Assembly: GCA_031400505.1 (NCBI GenBank)
Contig: JANNPZ010000084.1
Coordinates: forward strand, 1 to 64,000
Source of the DNA: JAIYDJ01 sp031400505
Lineage (GTDB): Bacteria; Pseudomonadota; Alphaproteobacteria; Rhodobacterales; Rhodobacteraceae
Length of the DNA: 64,000 bases
Direction of reading: 5' to 3'
Numbering within the stretch: the stretch's first letter is position 1; the number at the start of each line of letters is the position of its first letter. The translations under genes were made by a program, and so were the position numbers. The notes under the pieces were generated by a model, which had not been told where the DNA came from, ran no database searches, and was given only the letters and a program-made list of their open reading frames with translations. Positions 53,106 to 61,953 of the stretch are shown here, piece by piece.

Positions 53106-53786
53106 ATGCCGCGCGCCCTGTCCCTGACCCCCGCCCATATCGCCCGCATCCACCGCGCCGTGCCCGACACCGGCCCGCCGCCGGGGATGATCCTGCACAC
53201 CGACGCCGACTACGCCGAATGGGTGGCGCGCATCGCGGCCACAGCCCCCCCCGGCCCACTGCGCCTCTTCGCCTACGGTTCCTTGATCTGGAAACCAGAG
53301 ATCGCCCATACCGCCGAATCCCCCGCCACCGCCCACGGCTTGCACCGCAGCTTTTGCCTGCAAATGATCCGCTACCGCGCCACGCCCGACTGCCCCGGCC
53401 TGATGATGGCGCTTGATCGCGGCGGCACCTGCAAAGGCGTGCTCTACGACCTGCCGCCCGAGGATACCCCCGCCCAACTCGACCGCCTCTTCCGCCGCGA
53501 GTTCACCGTCAAACCGATCAACAACGTGCCGACCTGGATCAAAGTCCGCACGCCTTCAGGCCCCGCCACCGCCCTCGCCTTCACGATGAACCGAGCCTCC
53601 CCCGCCTACACCCGCCTGCCCCTCGAAGACCAAGCCGCCATGCTGTCGCGCGCCTGCGGCTATTGGGGCACCGGGGCCGAGTACCTGATGAACACCGTCA
53701 CCCACCTCGAACACCGCGGCATCCACGACCGTAACTTGTGGGCACTACAAGCCCGCGTCGCCGCGCTGATCGAGGCGGCGGCCTAG
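53106..53786 (+). CDS. Gamma-glutamylcyclotransferase (ChaC-like)
   Basis: A 226-residue protein with the cyclotransferase signature FAYGSLIW near residue 58 and later blocks VLYDL, FTMNRASPAYT and GTGAEYLMNTV, as in ChaC. These enzymes split glutathione into 5-oxoproline and Cys-Gly in the cytoplasm. The first ATG (53106) has only a weak ribosome site. Glutathione synthetase lies at the far end of the window, but the two are not linked as an operon. The downstream side opens into a gene-poor region. Confidence 0.88.
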   Translation: MPRALSLTPAHIARIHRAVPDTGPPPGMILHTDADYAEWVARIAATAPPGPLRLFAYGSLIWKPEIAHTAESPATAHGLHRSFCLQMIRYRATPDCPGLMMALDRGGTCKGVLYDLPPEDTPAQLDRLFRREFTVKPINNVPTWIKVRTPSGPATALAFTMNRASPAYTRLPLEDQAAMLSRACGYWGTGAEYLMNTVTHLEHRGIHDRNLWALQARVAALIEAAA

Positions 53787-54026
53787 GGTCCGTGGCGTGA
53801 CGCGAGAGCCCAAGGACGGATTTGAGCCCTTTATGGACGTTCGCTGTAGGTATCGCGAGGCTGGGGCCTTGGCGGGCGCAGCGGTGTTCCCGGCCTATAT
53901 CTGCCGTTCATCTGTGACGTGCCGAAGGCCCGGGCACGGCTCTGCTTTACAGCGGCATTTGATAGAAGTGTCTATATGTGGCACTCTTGGAGCATTCGCC
54001 AACTTGCTCGGGGAGACTGCGCTGAC

Positions 54027-54944
54027 GTGACCAGACCGCATTCAACGCCAACGCGTCTGGGTGTCCTTCTCCATCGGGGGCGCGACTCTCTGTTCGAAGG
54101 CTTCATCGATGCGATGGCAGAACACGGTTATGTCAATGGTCAGACGATAACGTTCGTACCTCGCTTCGCCGAAGGTGTTCTTGAGCGTACCGAGAGCCTC
54201 GCAGAGGACCTGGTGCGGCAGAATGTGGATCTGATCGTCGCTATCGGTGCGGTGGGAGCGAATGCCTGCCAAAGAGTTACGTCCAAGATACCAATCATTT
54301 TCGCAATCGTGCTCGATCCCGTCGAGTTGGGTTTCGCTGCGACGCTAGAACGACCCGGCGGCAACATGACGGGCGTGACCAACTTCGATCCCGGCCTCGC
54401 ACGCGAGCAGTTGGCACTGCTCCAAGCAACACTGCCGGGTCTGGATCGTGTGGCCGTCCTCAGCGACGCGGACATTCCGCGTCCGCACGGGGGCAATCCC
54501 CTCGAACGCTCATGCGAGGATGCCGCGGCTTCGCTCGGCATCGCGTTGGAGTGGTTTCGAGTGCGCGGTCCGACACCAGACAGAGCTTCTGTGTTCCGTG
54601 AAATGGCAAGCCGCGGTTTCAGGGCGGTCCAGGTGCTTGAGGTGCCCAGAAACATCGCCGACTTCGAGACGATCGCCGCGCTTGCCAACGAGCATCGGCT
54701 CGCCTCCATGTTCCCCGACGGGTGGCAGCACAACGGCCTCATGTCCTACGGGACGAGCCTGCTTCAGACGATCCCTGAAATCCCGCCACTGGTCGATCTC
54801 ATCCTAAGTGGTATACAGGCAGGCGACATCCCGGTCCGCTTGGTCAGACGGCATCGCCTTTGCGTCAATCTTGCGACAGCACTGCAGATCGGCATCGACC
54901 TTCCGCATAACGTGATCGCACGCGCTGCAGAGATCATCAGGTAA
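54027..54944 (+). CDS. Orphan TrpX-like ABC substrate-binding protein, no signal peptide
   Basis: A protein of about 305 residues resembling the periplasmic binding proteins of uncharacterised TrpXYZ-type ABC systems. It has LGVLLHRG near the start, LVRQNVDLIVAIGAVGANA, PIIFAIVLDPVELGF, LERPGGNMTGVTNF and a C-terminal PxLVDLILSGIQAGDIPVR. The usual N-terminal signal or lipoprotein peptide is absent in any upstream in-frame extension. No permease or ATPase gene is nearby. The GTG at 54027 is the best guess; an ATG at 53976 is an alternative. It may be a 5'-truncated remnant. Base use around it is less GC-biased than in its neighbours, which suggests transfer. Confidence 0.65.
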   Translation: MTRPHSTPTRLGVLLHRGRDSLFEGFIDAMAEHGYVNGQTITFVPRFAEGVLERTESLAEDLVRQNVDLIVAIGAVGANACQRVTSKIPIIFAIVLDPVELGFAATLERPGGNMTGVTNFDPGLAREQLALLQATLPGLDRVAVLSDADIPRPHGGNPLERSCEDAAASLGIALEWFRVRGPTPDRASVFREMASRGFRAVQVLEVPRNIADFETIAALANEHRLASMFPDGWQHNGLMSYGTSLLQTIPEIPPLVDLILSGIQAGDIPVRLVRRHRLCVNLATALQIGIDLPHNVIARAAEIIR

Positions 54945-55342
54945 GGGATCCGCTGCGTAGCGCCACAAGCGCGACGTCGGTCGGTCGCTGGACACGGCGT
55001 ACGGCCAAGCCAATCCATAGCAAATGGTCCAGCGATAGTCCGCTTTAACCGCCCGATGCCGACGAAGCCGCGATTGCCAGCGGGAATTTTGCGACCAAGT
55101 TAACGTCCGCTCCGTCCGCAAAGCTGCCCTTGCCAATTGATGCCGTCCGGCGCGAGGAAAGGTTCCTTTTGTTGGCGAACAAAGAAAGCGACCGTCACCT
55201 CGCCGCGGGTGATTCGAAAGGAATGGTTAACGCAAACAAACCGCGCCACACGTCATGGCGCAAGCTATACGTCCGCCATACGTAAGCAATACACGAACCA
55301 GCCCCCCGAAAACCCGAAATCCGCCCAGTTAACCCAGCGTCC
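54945..55342. other. Gene-poor stretch, no gene seen
   Basis: 398 bases between the TrpX-like gene and moeB. Open frames have no coding character. Short phrases such as CGTCCGCTCCGTCCGC resemble decayed intergenic sequence around mobile or lost genes. No terminal repeats or transposase remnants were found. Confidence 0.45.
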
Positions 55343-56377
55343 TCAATGGGTTACCCCGCACACCGCGCAATCCGCCCGCTTCTTCACCCCGATCACCCGC
55401 ACCTCCGAATACAGCGCGTCGTGGATCATCAGCCGCCCCATCAGCGTCTGCCCCGCCCCGGTGATCTGCTTGACCGCCTCGCTCGCCATCAGCGCCCCGA
55501 TGATCCCCGGCAGGGGGGCGGCGACCCCCGCCTCGGCGCAGGTCGGCACCATGCCCGGCGCGGGCCGCACGGGAAAAACGCATTCGAAACAAGGGCCTCC
55601 GCGTGCGGGGTCATAAAGCGATATCTGCCCCTCCCACTGGGTAATCGCCGCCGAAATCAACGGCTTGCCAAGGGTCGCACAAACCCGGTTCACCAGATAC
55701 CGCGTGTCGAAATTGTCGGACCCGTCCAGCACCAGATCATAAAACCCGATCAACCCCGCCGCGATGTCCCCGTCCAGCCGCCGCTTGTAGGGGCGCACAA
55801 TGATGAACGGGTTCAGCGCCAGCATCGCCGCCATCGCCGATTGCACCTTGTCCATTCCGATCGCGGCATCCGTGTGGATGATCTGCCGTTGCAGGTTCGA
55901 CGCCTCGACGACATCATCGTCGATCACCCCGATGCAGCCCACCCCCGCCGACGCGAGATACAAGAGCGCGGGCGATCCAAGCCCCCCCGCCCCCACAACC
56001 AGCACCTTGGCATCCTTCAGCCGCCGCTGGCCAGGCCCGCCAATTTCGCGCAACATGATGTGGCGGGCGTAACGTTCAAGCTCCGCCGCCTTGAACGCCC
56101 CGGCTGGCGCTGCCTCGACCGGGGCCGCACGCGCCCGCAGAACGCCAAGCAGGCTGCGATAGCCGATCACCAGCCCCGCGACGACGCCCAGCGCCAGCCA
56201 GACCCGCGCCTCTCCTCCTGTCGCAACCCGCAGTGCATGGCCGGCGGGCAATGTCAGGTGCAACACCACGACCGCGACCCAGACAGCCGCAATCATTCCC
56301 CAGCGCAATCCGTATGGCGTGCGCAGGGCCGCACCCAACCCCCACAGCGCCGCCATCAGCAGAAAAACCGTCGTCAT
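55343..56377 (-). CDS. moeB: MoeB/ThiF-family adenylyltransferase with membrane N-terminus
   Basis: A 344-residue E1-like protein. Residues 1-80 contain two or three hydrophobic helices, an addition seen in related alphaproteobacteria. Residues 90-344 are the adenylating domain, with GAGGLGSP, RQIIH, DGSDNFDTRYLVN and a zinc site made of ECVFP and CAVCG. It activates the C-terminus of a sulfur-carrier protein (MoaD or ThiS) for molybdopterin or thiamine synthesis. The gene overlaps dut by ATGA. Whether it serves molybdopterin, thiamine or both is not decided by sequence. Confidence 0.88.
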   Translation of the reverse strand: MTTVFLLMAALWGLGAALRTPYGLRWGMIAAVWVAVVVLHLTLPAGHALRVATGGEARVWLALGVVAGLVIGYRSLLGVLRARAAPVEAAPAGAFKAAELERYARHIMLREIGGPGQRRLKDAKVLVVGAGGLGSPALLYLASAGVGCIGVIDDDVVEASNLQRQIIHTDAAIGMDKVQSAMAAMLALNPFIIVRPYKRRLDGDIAAGLIGFYDLVLDGSDNFDTRYLVNRVCATLGKPLISAAITQWEGQISLYDPARGGPCFECVFPVRPAPGMVPTCAEAGVAAPLPGIIGALMASEAVKQITGAGQTLMGRLMIHDALYSEVRVIGVKKRADCAVCGVTH

Positions 56378-56850
56378 CCACGCAGCCCGGTTCCGGTCGA
56401 CCCAAATCCACCGGTGCCGCGGTCGGTCTCTGACAGCACCTTTACCACCTCGAACGTCGCTTGCAGCACCGGGGCCACCACCATCTGGGCGATCCGGTCG
56501 CCATGCCGGATTGTATAGGGGTCACGCCCAAGGTTGATTAGCGCCACACCCAATGGCCCGCGATAGTCGGCGTCGATCGTGCCGGGCGTGTTGGGCAGGG
56601 TGATACCATGCCGGGTGGCCAAGCCCGACCGGGGCCGGATCTGCGCCTCGAACCCCGCAGGGATCTCGACCCGCAGGCCGGTTGGCACAACCGCCCGGTG
56701 CATCGGATCAAGCGTGAATCCGGCTGCGCGATCTTCGGGCAGCAGGTTGGCACACAGATCGGCCCCCGCCGCCCCCGCCGTCTGATAGGCGGGCAGCGGC
56801 AAGCTACGATCCGCCCAATCCTCCCATACCAGGCGCAACACCGGGGTCAT
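56374..56850 (-). CDS. dut: dUTP diphosphatase
   Basis: A 158-residue trimeric-type dUTPase of normal length. The conserved motifs appear in order: AGADLCAN, RPRSGLA, the uracil-binding NTPGTIDADYRGP, RIAQMV, and the glycine-rich RGTGGFGSTG at the C-terminus. It hydrolyses dUTP to dUMP, keeping uracil out of DNA and feeding dTMP synthesis. It overlaps coaBC and moeB by ATGA at its two ends, so the three genes form a coupled operon. Confidence 0.95.
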   Translation of the reverse strand: MTPVLRLVWEDWADRSLPLPAYQTAGAAGADLCANLLPEDRAAGFTLDPMHRAVVPTGLRVEIPAGFEAQIRPRSGLATRHGITLPNTPGTIDADYRGPLGVALINLGRDPYTIRHGDRIAQMVVAPVLQATFEVVKVLSETDRGTGGFGSTGTGLRG

Positions 56851-58052
56851 GCCAGCGCCTTAGCAATGCGCAGGGCCAATCGCCGGGCAACCTCGGACTT
56901 GGCCATGCGCGGCCAGCTTTCGGCCCCGTCGGCGGTGATCACAACCACCGCGTTTTCCGTCCCGCCCATGATGCCGGTCCCCTCGGACACGTCATTGGCC
57001 ACGATCCAGTCGCACCGCTTGCGCAGCCGTTTCGCCGTCGCATGGGCCACAACGTCATCGGTTTCGGCCGCAAAACCGACCACCAGCGCAGGCCGCCGCT
57101 CGCCCTGCGATATCGCAGCCAGAATATCCGGGTTCTCGGCAAACTCCAGCACCGGCGCGCCGGTCCCATCTTTCTTCATCTTGTGATGCTGCACATTGGC
57201 CACCCGCCAGTCGGCCACCGCCGCTGCCATCACTGCCACATCGGCTGGCAAGGCCGCGTCGACCGCCGCGCGCATCTGCAGCGCCGTCTCGACCCGCACC
57301 ACCGCGACCCCGTCCGGCGGTGGCACACTCGCCGGTCCCGTCACAAACGTTACCCTTGCCCCCAGATCGCGCAGCGCCGCCGCAATCGCCGTGCCCTGCG
57401 CCCCCGACGACCGGTTGGCGATATAGCGCACCGGATCAATCGGCTCGTGCGTGGGCCCGGATGTCACCACGACATGCCGCCCCAACAATGACCCCCCCGC
57501 CAAAGACCCGCCACCCAAGGCCGCCTCGACCGCCGCCAAAATCTCGGCCGGCTCGGCCATCCGCCCCAGGCCGAACTCGCCACAGGCCATGTCGCCCGCA
57601 TTCGGCCCGACCATCAGCACCCCATCTGCCGCCAGTTGCGCCATATTCCGCTGCGTCGCCGGATGATGCCACATCCGCACATTCATCGCCGGGGCCAGCA
57701 ACACCCGCTTGTCGGTCGCAAGCAGGATGGTCGCCGCCAGATCATCCGCCTGCCCCCCCGCCATTCGCGCCATCAGATCGGCCGTCGCCGGGGCCGCCAC
57801 CACCAGATCGGCGGCCCGCGACAGCTGGATATGCCCCATTTCGGCCTCGTCCCCAAGATCGAACAGATCGCGGTAGACTTTTGACCCCGCCAACGCCCCG
57901 ACAGTCAGCGGCGTGACAAACTCGCCCCCCGCCCGCGTCAGCACGGGCACCACTTGCGCCCCGGCCTTGGTCAGCAACCGGATCAGCTCCAGCGATTTAT
58001 AGGCAGCTATCCCACCGCCGATGATCAGAAGGATGCGTTTGTCTTTCAGCAT
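56847..58052 (-). CDS. coaBC: Bifunctional phosphopantothenoylcysteine decarboxylase/synthase
   Basis: A 401-residue CoaBC protein. The N-terminal flavoprotein domain (CoaC) has GGGIAAYK, the PAMN motif and CGEFG. The C-terminal domain (CoaB) has SGPTHEPIDPVRYIANRSSG and a lysine-rich KMKKDG. It joins phosphopantothenate with cysteine and decarboxylates the product in coenzyme A synthesis, and so feeds the phosphopantetheine used by carrier proteins. The ATG at 58052 follows GCGAGG. It heads the coaBC-dut-moeB operon. Confidence 0.95.
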   Translation of the reverse strand: MLKDKRILLIIGGGIAAYKSLELIRLLTKAGAQVVPVLTRAGGEFVTPLTVGALAGSKVYRDLFDLGDEAEMGHIQLSRAADLVVAAPATADLMARMAGGQADDLAATILLATDKRVLLAPAMNVRMWHHPATQRNMAQLAADGVLMVGPNAGDMACGEFGLGRMAEPAEILAAVEAALGGGSLAGGSLLGRHVVVTSGPTHEPIDPVRYIANRSSGAQGTAIAAALRDLGARVTFVTGPASVPPPDGVAVVRVETALQMRAAVDAALPADVAVMAAAVADWRVANVQHHKMKKDGTGAPVLEFAENPDILAAISQGERRPALVVGFAAETDDVVAHATAKRLRKRCDWIVANDVSEGTGIMGGTENAVVVITADGAESWPRMAKSEVARRLALRIAKALA

Positions 58053-58100
58053 GGCGGCCTCGCATTGGTCACCCCTGCATAGGCCCAATCGTGCGCGCCT

Positions 58101-58895
58101 TCAATTGCCACCCCGGAGAGTGGCGCAAGGATCGGGGCGGTCCACCGGGGCCGTCACCACCCACAGATCATATGGCGCATCGGGGTCAGGGTCGGCTTCA
58201 AATTGGCCGACCGACAGAACCTTTACCGTTGGGGCCGCCAATGCCAGCGCGGCAGGAACGCCCTGGTCGCGCCGCGCATGGCCTGTCCCTGCGATCACGA
58301 TCACGGTCCCGCCATGCGCCTTCAATGCCTCCAGCGCGCGCGCCGCGAGAGTTGCATCCCGAAGGCGTTGCACGGCCACCATGTAGGGCAACAGATCGAC
58401 CGGCAACGCGGCGCAATGTGCCTCCATCTGCTCGGCCTCGCGGGCGGTCTGATCTGCGGTGGCAAGACCCTTGGCAAGACCAAACCGCGCATCGGGCAAG
58501 AGCAGCGCTATCGCAGCCGGATCACGCACGCCCATCAGCGCCTCGCCCGGAACCGCTGCACCATAGACTGCCGCCAAGGGCGCTGCGGTCAGGATTGGCT
58601 GATACATCGCAAAATCAGGCCAACCGGCTTCGGCCCACCGCAAAACCTCTCCCAAGCCCGGATCGCCTTTGTTCTCGGCCGTGATCAGGGCCGCCTGTTG
58701 CTGTGTCAGCATCTCGAACACCAATGCACCTGGTCGAATATGCCGCGTCGCGAGTGCCTGATTGACGTGATGCTGCGGATTGTCGTGAACTTCGCCCAGA
58801 ATTACGATGTCGGCCACTGGCAAAGCCCGCAGATCGGCAACCGGACTGGACAGCGCCGCACCCGCAAGCAACAGCCAGACCAGAACCGGCCTCAT
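58101..58895 (-). CDS. ChaN-like putative exported heme-binding protein
   Basis: A 264-residue protein with an N-terminal signal (MRPVLVWLLLAGAALSSP). The mature part has the pattern of the ChaN/Tiki-like family, ILGEVHDNPQHH, FEMLTQQQ and GTGHARRDQGVP, which in some bacteria binds heme during iron uptake. No lipobox Cys is seen, unlike typical ChaN lipoproteins. The start overlaps the stop of rpoH by ATGA, so it is co-transcribed with the heat-shock sigma factor. Confidence 0.8.
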   Translation of the reverse strand: MRPVLVWLLLAGAALSSPVADLRALPVADIVILGEVHDNPQHHVNQALATRHIRPGALVFEMLTQQQAALITAENKGDPGLGEVLRWAEAGWPDFAMYQPILTAAPLAAVYGAAVPGEALMGVRDPAAIALLLPDARFGLAKGLATADQTAREAEQMEAHCAALPVDLLPYMVAVQRLRDATLAARALEALKAHGGTVIVIAGTGHARRDQGVPAALALAAPTVKVLSVGQFEADPDPDAPYDLWVVTAPVDRPDPCATLRGGN

Positions 58896-59770
58896 ATCAA
58901 CATCGCATGGACCTCGGGTGATTGCTGCTGCAATCCGCGCTTCAGCTTGGCAAAGGCCGCGGCTTCCAGTTGCCGGATCCGCTCTTTCGACAACCCCAAC
59001 TCGGCGCCGAGCGATTCCAGCGTGCGCGGATCCTCGACCAGCTTCCGTTGCGCCACGATGTAGCGCTCTCGGTCGTTCAACTGGGCAAGAGCTGACAGCA
59101 GCCATTCGCGCAGCTGTGCCTTGTCGTGGCGATCCGCGACAACTTCTGCGGCCTGAGGTCCCTCATCCTCCAAGGCGTCGATCCACTCGCGGCCATCTTC
59201 GTCACTGGCCTGTGGCGCATGCAACGACAGGTCGGACGACATCAACCGACCCTCCATCATCTCGACGTCTCCGCGCGGCACGCCCAACTCGATTGCGACC
59301 TTTTCGCGCAACTGGTGGCTGTCCAGCCGCTCGCCCAGCGCCGCGGCTTCACGCTCCAGCTTGGCCTGAACCCGGCGCAAGTTGAAAAACAGGCTCTTCT
59401 GGCTCGACGTGGACCCCGTCCGCACCATAGACCAGTTGCGCATCACATAGTCCTGGATTGACGCCTTTATCCACCAAACGGCATAGGTCGAAAAGCGGAC
59501 ACCCCGGTCCGGGTCGAATTTGTCGGCGGCCTTCATCAGGCCCAACGACGCCTCCTGGATCAGATCATTCATCGGCGCACCGTAGCGCCTGAACTTCGAC
59601 GCCATGCTGATCGCAAGCCGCATGTAGGCAGTAATCAAGCGGTGCAGCGCTGCTTCGTCGCGCTGATCTCGCCACGCATAGGCCAGACGCAGTTCGGTTT
59701 CGGCGTCAAGCAGTTCTGCCGCACGCGCTTGGCGCGACATGATTTGGTCGTTATAGCCATCAAGTGCCAT
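58892..59770 (-). CDS. rpoH: RNA polymerase sigma-32 factor
   Basis: A 292-residue sigma factor of the RpoH group. Region 2 shows LAYAWRDQRDEAALHRLI and FSTYAVWWIKASIQDYVMRNWS. The RpoH box is seen as QKSLFFNLRR. Region 4 has LNDRERYIVAQRKL and LGLSKERIRQLEAAA. It directs transcription of heat-shock and related stress genes. The ATG at 59770 has GGAG upstream; a GTG four codons earlier is possible. Alphaproteobacteria often carry several RpoH paralogues, and the copy type is not decided. It diverges from cobU across about 50 bases. Confidence 0.93.
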   Translation of the reverse strand: MALDGYNDQIMSRQARAAELLDAETELRLAYAWRDQRDEAALHRLITAYMRLAISMASKFRRYGAPMNDLIQEASLGLMKAADKFDPDRGVRFSTYAVWWIKASIQDYVMRNWSMVRTGSTSSQKSLFFNLRRVQAKLEREAAALGERLDSHQLREKVAIELGVPRGDVEMMEGRLMSSDLSLHAPQASDEDGREWIDALEDEGPQAAEVVADRHDKAQLREWLLSALAQLNDRERYIVAQRKLVEDPRTLESLGAELGLSKERIRQLEAAAFAKLKRGLQQQSPEVHAMLI

Positions 59771-59821
59771 TTCCAACTCCACACGTGTGTTTTCTTCATG
59801 TCAAATCTACGCGGAGCGCTT

Positions 59822-60346
59822 GTGACCGGATCACTTGAAACATCAGGAATGACTCTGGTTCTGGGCGGCGCCCGGTCGGGCAAGTCACGCCATGCCGAAG
59901 GTTTGGCTTTTTCCACAGGCCTGAAGCGCCGCTACATCGCGACGGCGCAGGCGTTTGACACCGAGATGACCGCCCGCATTGCACTCCACCGTCTGGACCG
60001 GGGACCGGATTGGCATTTGGTCGAGGCCCCGCTGGATCTGTGCGCAGCTCTTTCGGCGGTGCCCCGCGGCGAGATCGTGCTGATCGATTGCGCCACCCTG
60101 TGGCTGACCAACCACCTGCTGGCGGAACACGACCTGGCGGTGGAAACCACCCAGCTGATCGCGGCACTTGCCGCCTGCCGCAGCCCGGTGATCGTTGTCA
60201 GCAACGAGGTCGGTTGGTCCATCGTCCCCGCCAACGCCCTTTCGCGCGCCTTTTCCGATGCACAAGGGCGCCTCAACCAGGCCCTTGCAGCGCAGGCGAC
60301 GCGGGCGGTCATGGTTGTGGCGGGCCTGCCAGTCGCCCTGAAATGA
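59822..60346 (+). CDS. cobU: Adenosylcobinamide kinase/guanylyltransferase
   Basis: A 174-residue protein with the P-loop GGARSGKS near the start, then YIATAQAFDTEM, the nucleophile-His region ARIALHRLDRGPDW, and LIDCATLWLTNHLL. CobU/CobP phosphorylates adenosylcobinamide and adds GMP in late cobalamin synthesis. The GTG at 59822 is preferred because GGAG lies six bases upstream and the length then fits the family. Its stop overlaps the start of the phosphatase gene by ATGA. Confidence 0.92.
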   Translation: MTGSLETSGMTLVLGGARSGKSRHAEGLAFSTGLKRRYIATAQAFDTEMTARIALHRLDRGPDWHLVEAPLDLCAALSAVPRGEIVLIDCATLWLTNHLLAEHDLAVETTQLIAALAACRSPVIVVSNEVGWSIVPANALSRAFSDAQGRLNQALAAQATRAVMVVAGLPVALK

Positions 60347-60918
60347 CGCGGTTCTTCTGGGTTCGCCATGGTCCGACGCACGCAAAATCCATGGTTGGCT
60401 GGACTGACCTGCCCGCCGATCTGACCGATCTTGCCGCGCTTTCGCGTCTGCGTGCCACACTGCCTGAAAACGCGCTTACCATCTCGTCCGACCTGATCCG
60501 CGCCACGGCTACCGCCGACGCAATCTGCCCCGGCCCGCGCCTGCCTGACGACCGCAACCTGCGCGAGATGCACTTTGGTACCTGGGAGATGCGCAGATTT
60601 TCGCAGATCGAAGCCGACACCCCCGACCACATCCGCGCCTTCTGGGAAGAACCGGGCGACGTCCGCCCCCCCGCCGGTGAAAGCTGGAACGACCTGACCC
60701 AACGCGTCTGGGCCGCCACAGACCGGCTTGCCGCCACCCATCCCGGCGCGAACATCATCATCGTTGCCCATTTCGGCGCGATCCTTGCAGCCTTGCAGCG
60801 CGCTCTGAATGCAACCCCGTCCGAGATTTTTGCCCACAGGATCGACAACCTGTCTCTGACCGAACTTTCGCTTGGCCCAGATGGATGGCAGACAGGCCGG
60901 ATCAATCACCGCCCTTGA
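60343..60918 (+). CDS. Histidine phosphatase family protein (possible alpha-ribazole phosphatase)
   Basis: A 191-residue histidine phosphatase with the active-site motif VRHGPTH at the N-terminus, a middle Glu in LREMHFGTWEM, and a second His in VAHFGAILAAL. Translational coupling to cobU suggests the CobC role, removal of phosphate from alpha-ribazole-5-phosphate in cobalamin assembly. Sequence alone would also allow a general phosphatase. Cytoplasmic, no signal peptide. Confidence 0.85.
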   Translation: MTRFFWVRHGPTHAKSMVGWTDLPADLTDLAALSRLRATLPENALTISSDLIRATATADAICPGPRLPDDRNLREMHFGTWEMRRFSQIEADTPDHIRAFWEEPGDVRPPAGESWNDLTQRVWAATDRLAATHPGANIIIVAHFGAILAALQRALNATPSEIFAHRIDNLSLTELSLGPDGWQTGRINHRP

Positions 60919-61043
60919 TGCGTCGCCGCACAAAACACGCTTTGCGCAAGCACCAACCAGATGCCATCCTCTTGCCTGCGCGACGACCCCAAAGACGCGC
61001 GGGGCGAAAAACACAAACCGCTGACCAAAAAAAGGAATGCCCG

Positions 61044-61907
61044 ATGTATGACCTCGTGATTGGCGACCGAGCCTACTCCAGCTGGTCTCTGCGTGGCTGG
61101 CTGCTATTCGACGCCTTTGACCTGCCAGTCAAAACCATCCGCGCGCAGCTTTACACGGAAGAACTCGCGACGATCCTGCAAGATTTCCCGCCCGCCCGCA
61201 CCGCCCCGACGTTGCGCACGCCCGACGGATCGATCATTCCCGAAACGATTGCGATTGCCGAAGAACTGGCCTCCCGGCACCCGGACGTGCAAATTTGGCC
61301 AAAGGCAGCCAACCTGCGCGCCATGGCCCGCGTTCTTGCTGCCGAAATGCATTCAGGTTTTTCGGCGTTGCGCTCGCATTGCCCGATGAACCTGCGGGTG
61401 AGCTACTCCGATTGCAGCCCTACCCCGCAAGTACTGGCCGACCTCGCCCGGCTGGAACAGATCTGGGCTTGGGCGCTCGCCCAATCCGGCGGACCCTGGC
61501 TCTGTGGCGAGTATTGCGCAGCCGATGCTTTCTTTGCGCCGGTGGCAGGTCGGATCGCGAGCTACAACCTGCCCCTCACTGCGCCGCTTCAGGGGTATGT
61601 GGCACAACACCTGTCGCATCCATCTTTTCGCCGTTGGCGTGCCATGGGCATGGTCGACGGCCCCGATCAACCGTTCTACCGCCGCGAATGGCCGACACGC
61701 GCCTGGCCCGGCCCAACTCCTTTGCCCGCCCGCGCGGTAGACGGAACGCAGGCTGAAAATCAGGTCTGCCCCTATTCCGGAAAATCCATCACGCATGTCA
61801 TGGAACTGGATGGCCGGCGCTTTGGCTTCTGCAACGCCTTCTGCCGCGACAAAACAGTCGCAGACCCCGAAGCCTGGCCGAAGTTCATGGCCATTTACCT
61901 ATCGTAA
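61044..61907 (+). CDS. Glutathione S-transferase with C-terminal Cys-rich module
   Basis: A 287-residue protein. Residues 1-215 are a thioredoxin-fold plus helical GST: the N-terminus has SSWSLRGW, IPETIAIAEELA fits the glutathione-binding region, and the helical part has WLCGEYCAADAFFAPV. Residues 240-287 add a short Cys module, CPYSGKSITHV and FGFCNAFCRDK, resembling YHS-like or small metal-binding tails. AAGGA precedes the ATG at 61044 at eight bases. It probably conjugates or reduces electrophiles with glutathione; the tail may bind metal. Substrate unknown. Confidence 0.85.
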   Translation: MYDLVIGDRAYSSWSLRGWLLFDAFDLPVKTIRAQLYTEELATILQDFPPARTAPTLRTPDGSIIPETIAIAEELASRHPDVQIWPKAANLRAMARVLAAEMHSGFSALRSHCPMNLRVSYSDCSPTPQVLADLARLEQIWAWALAQSGGPWLCGEYCAADAFFAPVAGRIASYNLPLTAPLQGYVAQHLSHPSFRRWRAMGMVDGPDQPFYRREWPTRAWPGPTPLPARAVDGTQAENQVCPYSGKSITHVMELDGRRFGFCNAFCRDKTVADPEAWPKFMAIYLS

Positions 61908-61953
61908 ACCTTTGCACTGCTACCCGTTAACCTAGGTAAACGGAGAGCATCCC

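Noticed and set aside
54804..55136. Minus-strand frame of 110 codons overlapping the TrpX-like gene end
   Set aside because: Low-quality composition, antisense overlap and no start signal; the stretch is better described as non-coding.
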